From: Cornus controversa
Taxonomy: Eukaryota; Streptophyta; Magnoliopsida; Cornales; Cornaceae
DNA: 64,000 nt
Direction of reading: 5' to 3'
NCBI GenBank assembly: GCA_026545225.1
Contig: CM048853.1
Location: forward strand, 20,533,255-20,597,254
This document shows, piece after piece, positions 26,901 through 38,900 of the stretch. The notes beneath the pieces are model-generated. The model did no database searches. It was not told the DNA's origin and was given only the letters and a program-made list of their open reading frames with translations. Within the stretch, counting starts at the first letter, position 1, and each line of letters starts with the position of its first letter. A program made the translations under genes and the position numbers.

Positions 26901-29900
26901 GAGTCATGTCAATTAGGAAAGCATCATAGAGTTTCTTTTCCTCCCCGCATCGATAATCGTCGGTCCTCTCTTTTTGAATAGTGCATACTGATATTTGGGA
27001 TCCTACTCGTCATACCAGTACCTTAGGTTTTTCCTATTTTGTTACTTTTGTTGATGACTATTCAAGAATGACTTGGCTATATTTAATGAAAGATCGTTCT
27101 GAACTCCTTGCTATATTTCAATTATTTTATAAAGAAATTGAGGTCCAATTTAATTGTGTTATTCGTATTTTACAATCTGATAATGCTATGAAATTTGTCA
27201 AAGGTGCTATTTCTGAATTCTGTGATTCTCGTGGTATTTTGCATCAAACTTCCTGTTCTTATACTCCTCAGCAAAATGGAGTAGCAGAACGGAAAAATAG
27301 GCACTTAATTGAAATCGCTCGAACTCTAATGATCCATATGAATCTTCACAAACCATTTTGGGGAGATGTTGTTTTAACTGCTTGTTATTTAATTAATCGT
27401 ATGCCATCTTCTGTTCTTAACTGGACATCTCCTTACTCTATTGTTTTTCCTAATCGTCCTCTATTTGTGGTGTCTCCTCATGTTTTTGGTTGAGTATGCT
27501 TTGCTCATGTGTTACGTCCCGGCACAGATAAACTGTCTCCTCGTGCAATTAAGTGTGCCTTTGTTGGCTGCTCTCGAACTCAAAAGGAATATAAATGTTG
27601 AGATCCTAGCACTCGTCGTTATTTTGTGTGTATGGATGTGACCTTCTTTGAAGACACTTCTTTCTTCTCTTCCCGTGGTTTGTCTTTACATACTGATTTA
27701 TTGCTTCCCTTACCTGTTATCTCTGCTTCTACTGAGTCAGTCACACCAAAACCCCTTCAAGTGTATAGTCGATGACCACAAGAGGCATCCCACCAATTGT
27801 CTACTTCTCTTGAGGTTCCTCCTGCTGCTGCTCCTGATCCTCCTATTGCTTTGCGCAAAGGTACTCGTTCTTGTGTTACCGCACGTCCGCTTTCTAATTT
27901 TGTCTCATATAATCATTTATCACCCGCTTTCTCATATTTTTTATCCCAGTTGTCTACCAATCTTGTTCCCAAAACTTTGACCCTAACTGGCAAAAGGCAA
28001 TGGTCGATGAAATGGATGCCCTTCATCGTAATGGGACTTGGGATCTCGTTCCATTACCTCCTAGTTCCAAACCTGTTGGTTGTAAGTGGGTATACACTGT
28101 CAAGTACCTTCATGATGGTTCTATTGAGCGTTTCAAGACTCGTCTTGTTGAAAAGGGTATACCGAAACATATGGTGTTGATTATGATGAGACTTTTTCCC
28201 CTGTTGCTAAGATTTCTTCTATTCGGGTCCTTATTTCCCTTGCTGTCAATCATCACTGACCGCTGTTTTAGTTAGATGTCAAAAGTGCCTTCTTACATGG
28301 TGACTTAGCTGAAGAAGTATATATGGAGCAACCACCTGGGTTTGTTGCTCAGGGGGAGTATCTTCACACTGTTTGTCGCCTTAAGAAGGCCCTTTATGGA
28401 TTGAAACAATCTCTAAGAGCTTGGTTTGGAAAATTCTCTAAGACAGCATTAGAATTTGGTCTTAGCAGATGCCAAACAGATCATTCGGTATTTCACCAGC
28501 ACATTGAAGCTGGTTTCATTTTTCTTGTTGTGTATGTAGATGATATTGTTATCACAGGTGACAATTATGAAGGCATTGCTAAGTTGAAGTTGTTTTTACA
28601 GAACAGGTTTCACACGAAAGATTTGGGTGAGCTCAGATATTTCCTGGGTATTAAAGTTGCTAGATCTAAGGAAGGTATCAGTTTATCCCAAAGAAAATAT
28701 GTGGACTTATTAGAAGAAACAGGTATGTTAGGTGGTCGTCCAGTCAATGCTCCTATGGATCCAAATACAAAACTCTTATCTGACAAAGGTGATTTATTTG
28801 ATGACCCTGGCAGATATCGATGCCTTGTTGGGAAATTGATTTATCTCACAATTACTCGGCCTGATATTTCATATGCAGTTAGTGTTGTAAGCCAGTTTAT
28901 AGGAGCTCCTAGGATGCAACATTGGAATGTGGTTCTACGGATTATTCGATATCTCAAGCAAGCTCCAAGATTTGGGCTGTTGTATAAATCCAATGGGCAT
29001 ATCAGGGTGGAAGGTTTTACAGATGCTGATTGGGCTGGCTCTCTCTCAAATAGGAGATCTACTATAGGCTATTGCACATTTGTAGGAGGGAATCTTGTTA
29101 CATGGAGAAGTAAGAAACAAACAGTAGTAGCTAGGTTTAGTGCTGAAGCTAAGTACAGGGCAATGGCCCATACCTCTAGTGAGTTGACATGGCTACAACA
29201 TTTTCTTGAGGAACTTGGGGTGATGGTCACAACTCCTATTCCGTTATTCTTCACATTGCATCTAATCCTGTATTCCATGAGAGAACAAAGCATATTGAAG
29301 TTGATTGTCACTTCATTCGAGAAAAAATATTAAGTGGGAACATCTATACTCCATTTGTGAAATCTGAAGATCAATTAACTGACATGTTTACTGAAGCTCT
29401 TGGTCACAATCGGTTGAAAACTATTTGCTTCTAGCTTGGATTATATGATATATATTCTCCTGCTTGAGGGGGAGTGTTAGAATGTATATTGTTAGGGCAT
29501 TTGAGTAATTACACCCTACAAGGGTATTATTGTCATTGTATTACTTGTACAAATATATGGGACTAAGTTCCTTATTTTCAAATATGAGAAATGTACAATT
29601 TGCAACTCTTCAATGTCTCCTCTGTGTCTCTACACACAACAGAATCTGTTGCTCCTTCCTCTTCCTCAACAAGCCTGAGCAACCCACCTAAAAACACCAA
29701 ACACCCATTCTCAGTGTTGCCTCTCCCACACCCTTTTCCCATCATTACAAACCTAATAGCCTCTTGTTGCATTGGAAATCGAATAACAAGGAATCCGGCA
29801 ATAGAGATACTTCAACACCACATACATTCTTACATGCTTTTGACACCCATGCTTCAATTTGGTCCAATGAGCCAACCTCTCTGTCGAATTTACCCATAAG

Positions 29901-32900
29901 GCAAAATTGAAGCGCATCTCTGCTCTCCCAAATACCACTCTTGGTCACCTGAAAAGAATGTCCCTTTGCCAACGACAACACTCTGACCTACCTATCAGTA
30001 GGAGGACGAGGTAGCCGAGCAACCTCAAGGAACGCTCGTCCAAACCTTAGTTGTCTTTCGCTCGCTATCTAAAAGTTTTGGGTTGAAGTCTGTCTTGAAC
30101 CAACTGATACCACAGAATGGATCAAGGAACGGGTTGAGGAGAAAGAAGCAATTCCTATGCAAACATACTCTTAGCAAACATCTTTGGCTATTAATTTATA
30201 GATGCTAATCCTGCCCACCAAGCTAATGGGTTTGAAGTCCTTGGCTTCTATAGCTCCACATTTTTTTTTGGAGTTAAACAATGCATTAATGCTCTTCTCA
30301 AACTTGTAGATGCTACCCACAAATCACTATTTTTTTCACTAAGGCATCCAGAATATTTAAGTTTTTTTTTTTTTATAAGTAAGATTGTATTAGAAAGCGC
30401 TCATAGGGTAACGCATCCCTCAAAACAAACAAGGACCAAATTGGGCCCTCAACCTCTTAATATGTCCAAAAAGTCAACTATTTCCTCCAAGGATTTACAA
30501 TATCTCCCCAAAACCCAATAAAAAATAGAGGTAATAATAGAGAATTTAAATGCCCCAATAGGAGTTTCCTCCCCATCAAAATCTCCTATTCCGCTCCCTC
30601 CACAAGCACCACCAAACACACAAAGGAGCCACCCTCCAAAAATCACTAGCTTAGGGGCCCACTGTACACCCTCTCCAAGCATCAAACAAACCTAAAGAAG
30701 AACGGGGTATAACCCACTGGACTCCAAACAAAGCCAAAAGCAAGCACCAACTATCCCTAGCCACTGGACAATGCAACAAGAGGTGATCAATTGACTCTTG
30801 AGTGGCACATGGGCTACCGGCCACGACCCTATTTCTAGGGCCTTTGGTGGAACTTTACTTGTAAACAAAGAGAATTGAATTTTGGGACATTTTTTCCTAT
30901 ACTTCAACATGATATCACAATTGTATAAATAAATACACTGAGGATATAATCTAATTACTGCAATTGATAAGTAAAGATCCAAACAAGATTTCAAGCTTGT
31001 AATATTACATCTTCTGATATCGGATCAATGGTAAAAATATGCATAAGGATATAGTTAATAGGAAATAATTGTAGAAATGTGCGTGTGTGAGAGAGAGAGA
31101 GAGAGGAAAGAAGGGTGGCATGCGAATTAAACAGCATCAGAAAGGAATTTAGGGGGGGAAATGAAGTGAAAAGTGTCGTCATGTTAAGTCATAGATAAAC
31201 TAAGGAATTAGGGCATCGCAATCAGGTTTTCTTGAAGGATTCCGGTATGAAATGGAGCTTTCTATCTTAAAAACCAGAAAGCATGGCTACGTGAAGCTGG
31301 CCAACACAATGCTGCTCTCAGATTTGCTAGGTTTCAAGGAAAGAGACGAACTCAGAGAAGGAGAGGAATTCTCCATGATGGGGCTTTAAGGTATCTGTCT
31401 TTTTGTTCTTCCATCAATTTTGCAATATTAGCCTTGTAAGGTTCTCAAATTACATAAAAATGGTCAAACAACATATAATTTACATGCAACCCGAAACACC
31501 ACAAAAGCCTAATCTACCCAAAAAACCTCAAACCTGTTGGAATTACTCCAAAATAAATGAATGTACAAATTTTAAGGCTCTTTGTACATCAGCCAAAATA
31601 AAATAATATCAATAACTAAAGGTTCTGGCTCTTTCCCTGAATTCAATGAACTTAAAACCGCAAAAAAGTGAAATAAGTACATATATAAACATAAACATAA
31701 CAATTACTAACCTCCTTTGAAAGAGGGGGCTTTGTGATTGCATAGTAATCAAAAAATATCTGAAGTGTTGAAGGATCCTCTAAAACTGGCCTCCAGGAAG
31801 ATGGTATCTGTAAAATCACCACAAAGCTAGATTATTTAACACTGCAAAGGACCAGGTACTTATGGGAAAAACCTTCACATCACTAAATTATTTTGTAATC
31901 TCAGAAATATATATATATATATATACAAGTATATATATACATATATATATAAGTATGTACCTATGCAAGTAAGAATGTGTGGTGTGTTCAAAAAGAGAGT
32001 AAATTTATACCTGAACAGTTCCAAACTCTTCCGAACTTTCATCAATTGATGTCCCAACAAAATCGAAAGATAAACATTTAAGTGAAAGAGACAGTGCCAA
32101 TTCTTGCAAGCGATTCACAACTGTATGTTGCAAATAGGTAAAACCATTAAAATTATATTGCAATCACCAGCAGAACAGCAAATAAAAGAATTCAAAATAG
32201 ACAAATGAGCCATAACAATGAAACAAGAAGAAAGATTAGCACATTACCATCATTTTTAAGTTGACGCAATGATGCGAGTGATATCTGGAAAATTTGGAAA
32301 AGTGATTGATCCCTAAAGGAGCAGGCTACTCTTCGATGATGTGTTGAAGGCAACCCTGGATTTGGCTGAAAGTTGAGGATTCAAGAAACACAAGGGAAAG
32401 GTCATTAGAAACATAAAAATCAAGAATCATAAGCTTGATAAGAGAAATTGTGACGAGAGCGATAGAGTACACAGTATTACTTGAGATGGTAAAAAAATTA
32501 CACAAATATGTTTTTTTGATAAATAAAAATTCATTAAAAGACGCTCAAAGGGGAGCGAACCCGAGGGAGTACAAAAAAGGGGAAACCGGCCAACTACAAG
32601 CTTAAGCTATCAAGAAAGTCCACTACTTGACCATCCGATGTACAATTTTTCCCATATACCCAAAAAAATAAAAGAGTTAAAATATTGTATTTGAGAGACC
32701 AAATAGAAGACTCCACATCCTCGAAGCGCCTCCTATTCCACTCTTGCCACAAACCCCACCATAAACAAAGGGGAGTGGCCCTCCAAGCATCCCTAGGTCG
32801 GCTATCCACCGTACACCCTCTCCAAGCCTCGATCATATCCTTCGCGAATCTGGGAAACACCCAGACCATACCAAACGCAACCAAGAATAGAGACCAAACG

Positions 32901-35900
32901 TCCCTCGCCACTGAACAATGCAAAAGAAGATGGTTCACCGTTTCCTCTGACCTCTTGCACACACAACACCAATTCATTATAATTCGACCCCTTCTCCTGA
33001 GGTTATCAATGGTAAGAATCTTTCCTAAGGTGGTTGTCCAAGTAAAGAAGGCCACCTTCACGGGGGTCTTTGTTCTCCAAATAGCCTTCCAAGGGAAAGG
33101 GGGACCCGTGGAGTTCCGATGGGATTCTGTAGTAGGAACGGACCTCAAAGGTTCCCCTCTTGGAAACCGTCCAAATCATCTCATCCATCCCCTCCCCCTC
33201 GATCACCTAACCTTACAAAAGGGTTAGAAACTCCGCTACCTCTGTAAGCTCCCAGTCATGAAAAGCCCTACGAAAACTCACATCCCAAGTCAATCTTCCG
33301 CTATCAAGCTGATATCAGTCAGCTACTAAGGCTTGTCTATTCGATGCAATCCTGAAGGGTCGAGGAAACTTACGGGCCAAAGATAGATCCCCACACCAAA
33401 CGTCCTCCCAAAACAAAAAAGATTAAACAGACATATAAAGGCTACTAGACTTCTCATACTCCCACTAGGATGACCATCCAAGAACTAATGACCACACATA
33501 AAGACCCAATCACACAGATCTAAGACCCATGGAGAATCAATACTGTTCATAATTGGCAGCATCACCAAAATATCCTTTAACTCCAAAAATTTATTAGAAA
33601 ATAAATAAAACCAATAGCAACATCTTAACCTAAAAACAAACACAGCATAAAACTCAAATTGAACTAAAACTTGATTAAACAAGGTCCTAAAGGGGCTTCA
33701 CATGAAATTTTCAATTTGCTCCTTTTCTTGTTGGCATGCTCTACAGCAGTAGGGCATCTTTGCAACTTTCATGTCGGTCTTTTAGGACCAAATTCTGGAA
33801 AATAGAAGACAAGACAGTTTTTGATTCCATACATTTTTTCCAATTCTAACCTTATCTGAATGGTACAAGTCTAATCCAGCCAATACATCAAAATTTTCTC
33901 AAGGAAAGCATAATTAGAAATTTTTCATTTCAAAGATAAGAGCTAAAATACATTGAACTTGATGTGTAATCCATATACTCTCTCAACTTAGCAAGTGTGG
34001 ATAAAAGATCAAATTAGATGATTGGAAGCCATTGGAGTCTTAGAGACATACTTCTACCTTTCTAGTAAAAAGTATCAGGTGGACTGGTCAGGTTAATGAA
34101 CGGAACCGATCATCCAGTAGGATTTTGGGCTTCTAATAATGGGTTACATTTCATATGGCTATGAGATTTGCCAACAGTCACACATTGAAGTACTTGGATT
34201 TGTGAAATTTTGTATTTGGGAAGGTGCATAAGTCTATTTCTGGGCTCAAAAAGGTAAATGTCAGTCACAACCATTGGTGCAATCAGATACCGGCAAGAAG
34301 TTTCCAGCTAGTGCATTTCTGGGTAATGACTATCTATGTGGTTCTCCATTACCAGCCAGCAAAGTTTAGGCTACACATTAATAATTGTTGCTGGAGATGT
34401 CATTGCACTAAGTCTCTTTTTTTTTCTGTGGAAAAGTGTTACTATTGAGAAATTTTGGTCTGCTTGTTAGAATTGGAAGTTGTCTTTATAGGAAGTTTGT
34501 TTTTCCAAGTGTTCTAGCCCTGTATTTCAATGCAATAAGTAGGGGCATCAAGTTGAGCTTAGTGGACTGAGTTGGGAAGAGGATTGTATTGACAATCTGG
34601 ATCGAGCAATAATTAAATGTCCACTAGTTTGACTATGTCCAACCAGTCAAAGATCTTGTTTGTATGTCATGATGTTTAATTGACAAATTAACAACCTCAT
34701 TGATAGTTCCACTTTGTTTTGTGGTAGAAGTTAGAATTACCAAGTGTGTGTTGATGAAGCAGACAAGGGACCAACATGTAGAGAGAGAAGGAGAGAGAAA
34801 CCAGTATGGAGAGTTTGAACAGATTGTGGAGAGATGGGGGTAGGGAGGGCATTTTTGACATTCTAGAATAGACCAATTGAGGGTATTTAAATAATTTTGA
34901 AACAAAAACTGAGGGTTATAGAACTTGTCAAAAAAAAGTGAGGGTTTTAACGATTTGCATTGTTTTTAAGGGTACTTACATCATTTTGTGCTTACCGTCT
35001 GCTGATATCAGCAGATACCATCATTGACTTACTTTGACCGTCAGAGAAATGATACATCTGTTGGTGAATTCAAGACCTCAAGGAAAGGTCAGTATAATTA
35101 TTGAAACCACAGGGGAACACGGTGTAATTATGACAAACCTCAAGGGAGGTCATTGTAATTCTCCCTTATATTATTCAACCTTTTTGTCCTCTTTGTATCA
35201 CAAAATCTTTTGCTCATTCGATTTTAGCCTCTTCATAGACAGCAGTGAAAGATTCTTGAGGTGTATCAACTAAACTTTGTACATCCGAAATTTTCTGATA
35301 GTTTATCAATTGAACAAGATTTTTATAATCTCTATTCAATTCCAACTCCAAATGCGTACTCTCTTGATTTTCAATAACATCCCTTGGCCTCTTTTCTTAG
35401 CATTTCTTCAATTTAGCCATATCCATAAGCTTACAAATCTTGTTTTCATATTAGTGTTCAAGAGAGATTAGAGTTCTAAAAAAACTAATAAATCAGGTTG
35501 CACTAGGATCAATAATATATATTGATGAGGCTCAAATCCAAAAGAATAAATAACCCTTAGATTGAAACACAAAATTTAAGGGACAGATTATCACAAGGAT
35601 GTGATGATTTTTTCAACATCATTCATAGAATGATAGAACAGCAGATCATTAAGACTTTTTCCCCAATCAACGCACATACCAGACATATCAAGCTATCAGC
35701 AAAGCCATGGCAACATGGAATAGTTTTAAAGCAACACTGGATGCATTGCATTAATGATAGAACATAGCATCATGGCATTTGTTACACAGCATGCTAATAA
35801 ATTGAAAGATGATTTGAAGTGGCAAATAATTTTCAACAGGAAGAATTGCTTGAGATATATATGTAGAAAATAATACAAATCTTCTACACTATACACTTTT

Positions 35901-38900
35901 CTCACTAAATGATAATTATTTTCTATGATATTGTGAACTTGGACACATGTTAAAAGATACTAACCTGATTCATCTCACAAACAAGCTGATTTAAAATCTT
36001 TAAACCAATAGCATAGTGATCTGATGTTGCCTGGTACAAAAACATAAAATCAAAGACATCCTAACACATGTTGAAAGGTTACATCCATTGCATTTAAAAG
36101 AAGAACCAATACAAAATAATGATGGTAAAGGGGGGAGAGAGAGAGAGAGAGGAAGAAGAAGAAGATATGCAAAGTATCAAAAGCACCCTGAGTAATGAAA
36201 AAATATCTTATTTGGATGTATACAATGGAAGACAAGTAATCACATCTATATGGCCAAAATGCCTTTTTCAGAATCTTACTAAAAGGAATATTGTGCATAA
36301 ACAACAAAAATACAACAGAATTACTGAAGTTCAATCTCCATCAGTCCTCACATAACCTTATATAATGACCATAAACTTCTAACAGGAGATTCAGCTTACA
36401 AATCTTAGAAGTTGAATTCTAAAAGAAGAGACCATGAAACCATTATTCTGAAACCTTTTAAAATCTTTATAATTGCTCCCTGGATAAAGCTCTGGCATAA
36501 ATGTTTGAAGATTCAACTGAGAGGACTGACACATACCACATATTTCTATTTTCTTTATAGGGCAAAGGCCATTAATTTCTTTAAAACATCAGCCAATCCC
36601 AATTGCAAACCAAGAAGCATAAATCTCTCCAGAGTTCCTTGGTGACGACAAGATACTTTACAAAGACCTGATCTTGAAATACATAAAAAATAAGTCGCAG
36701 ACCAGACAAAACCAGAGTGTAACAGACACAGAGTGTAATGATGGAAACCACGGTCATGAAATTTCCTCCACCTTGCACACCATCAAATGTCTTGATCCTA
36801 TCGAGTGAAAAAGAAGACTCGGTCGAATCCCTAACAATTCAAAGGAGTCTGATGTGACTCCAATTCTGACCGCTACATCAATGAGTACTGGCCTCAGACT
36901 TGGCGGAGTCTCAAAACCAGGTCCTTGACAAGATTTCTGTGGTCCACATCCCGAATATGTCACTCATGATAACAACATAATTTCCGAATTCTCATGATCC
37001 CTCTCTTTGAAATCATTTCTTTAATATTCTTGATGAATCCTCAGTCTCCACACTAGAGAGAATTGTTTTGGCTTTATTTAAAGTTCTAAAGGAGACATAA
37101 GAAAAAGAAAAGTTGAATAACAAGTGCACAATAAAAGTGGCCTTTTAACTGATTCACAAATAATTGTTTCTTCCAAAAAAGTGCTTTTTGAACATATCTT
37201 CACATTGAAGACAAGTACTGAAGATACATTATAAGGAGCATGAAGAGCAAGATAACTTACTTGTGCGCTAATCGATACATTAATCTCCTGAGACACTCAC
37301 TCTCATGCAAAATAGCACCTAAAAGAGGTTATGCAAGCCATATATATATATATACATGTCTAGATGATGAACAATACTTGCCTCTGCACAATAAGGAAGA
37401 ACCACCTCCAAATGACTGGTGTGGCATAATAACTGGATGACACATCCTCCTTGATTTTAAGATATATAAAGAAAAACACTAAAAGAAGTCTCAACTTTTT
37501 TCTTTCTTATATTTGAAACTCAAAAGCGATAGGTGTCATCCTATTATTGTGCCACACCAATGATTTTGGAGGAGGTTCCTCCTTGCTAGTGTGGAGGCAA
37601 GTGTTATCCTGCATAAATATACATATTCCAAACATTAGTGGCATCTCATAGCACTATGCATATTATCAACGCCCAAACAAAACACACAATAGCTAATATA
37701 CCCCAAAAAATATATACATTCCCCTGAAACTCCAAACCTCTCTTTTCAGGCGTTCCCAAACAACATCACGCCCTTTATTTCTTCCCATTGCTCCTAATTT
37801 ATCCATACTAGCTAATGCTGCTTTTCCACACAGTTACATAATTACCTAGAAATCCTTGTCTATTGACATTATCTAACATAATAGCTCTTCACAAGGCAGT
37901 TGTTTCAACCAATGCTTGTTGATCCCCCACTGATGTCACATACAATTAACAGCAACAGTAAGCACTATCATTTTACTACAAATTGACTTCACTCTCTATG
38001 GATGATTCTACTAAAAGAACTCTCACCTTCAGGGCTTGGAGATTATTACTCCTAGCCAAATCACCTACTCCCCCCACTTCCTGCCATTCCCCTGCATAAA
38101 CCCTTTACTCACTCCTCAAAAAACATTTATAAGCAATCCAGGCAATAAAATAAAATCCATTATATTCTCGATAGCATCTTTTAACCTGATTCAACACATT
38201 ATACAATATGGTAAATAACTTTGAGATTCATTTGTGAACATGAATGAAAACCAGTAGTTTATACTTCTAAAGGATTCCTGTAATTTGTAAATCAATGTAA
38301 AAATACATATGCATATATATGGAATTTCTCCATCTATATATTACAATATGCTATATAAAACAGTCATGCTACCTGGCTCAAAAAGTTCATTGACTCTTTG
38401 ACCACATCTTTGAACTTATCATCATCGAACCACCCAAACTTGGTAACTCGACATAAGAGTTGAATGAGTGATCCAGTTACAAAGGGCTGCAATTCAGGTC
38501 CTCTTTTCGCCAGATAGTTTATAAGGTAGTTTCCTTCAAGGGAAGTCCACAAAGATGAATTTAGTAAGAGTTAAAGAAACCAGACAGAAACAGAAGAACA
38601 TGGAAGATATTGCAAATGCAATACTAAGGATTGAATTGCCATCAAGAATTACAAATTTGACCAGAAGAACAGAAGGCCAGAAAATAGCACAATTTATTAT
38701 ATGAGTCATACATAATAAGTATTAATTGCCACTCATTGTGAGCAAATTAACAATGATTGCCAATACAATGGCAGAATCAATTTATAAATTCCCAACCATG
38801 TGGCCACATTAAAAAAAAAAAATGAAAGCAGAAAAAGAAAATTACGGATATCAAGGCGCAGCTGTAAAGAGAGACTATGCTCAGTCACTTGCTTCAACAA

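Larger units (their letters stand above)
25392..29634 (+). mobile_element. Ty1/Copia LTR retrotransposon, broken copy, 4.24 kb
   Basis: Fossil Copia element with both LTRs. The 5' LTR (25392-25653) is followed by primer site TGGTATCAGAGC (25654-25665). In plus order it has gag remnants (about 25880-26400), protease and GAG-pre-integrase (about 26420-26960), integrase core (about 26980-27490), reverse transcriptase with YVDD (about 28000-28900) and RNase H with TDADWAG (about 28990-29240). A purine tract GAGGGGGAG precedes the 3' LTR (29475-29634). The LTRs are unequal (262 and 160 bp), differ at about 7 of 160 shared positions and begin TGTTAGAATG. Flanks CACAC/CACAA are a near-perfect 5-bp duplication. 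The coding part has on the order of ten breaks and is inactive. It sits inside an L1 and is antisense to the host gene. Confidence 0.92.
17469..31711 (-). other. Exportin-7 intron 6, 14.2 kb
   Basis: Giant intron holding, left to right, a SINE (17777-17901), short tandem repeats (19.2, 21.1, 24.7 kb), a degenerate repeat zone with a hAT-type element (21.7-22.7 kb), a 5' half of an L1 split by a Copia element (22.8-30.1 kb) and two more L1 pieces (30.2-30.8 kb). 17916-19140 and 30850-31711 look like plain intron. 19300-21000 has repeat-like character but no family I can name. Confidence 0.85.
32366..35964 (-). other. Exportin-7 intron 3, 3.6 kb
   Basis: Contains an L1 fragment (32511-33414) and an inverted-repeat element around 34.84-35.17 kb. 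33440-34830 and 35180-35964 hold only AT-rich intron sequence. Confidence 0.85.
36031..38372 (-). other. Exportin-7 intron 2, 2.34 kb
   Basis: Holds a GA-rich microsatellite (36131-36165) and an inverted-repeat element (about 37369-37608). The rest is AT-rich intron sequence without a recognisable gene. Confidence 0.85.

Noticed and set aside
32685-33227. A 180-codon plus-strand open frame
   Set aside because: Reverse-strand shadow of the L1 zinc-binding region at 32594-33148.
36754-36963. Minus ORF with [16 protein letters not shown] start and better GC content than its surroundings
   Set aside because: No splice-compatible place in the exportin frame and no recognisable domain. Could be part of an unrecognised repeat.
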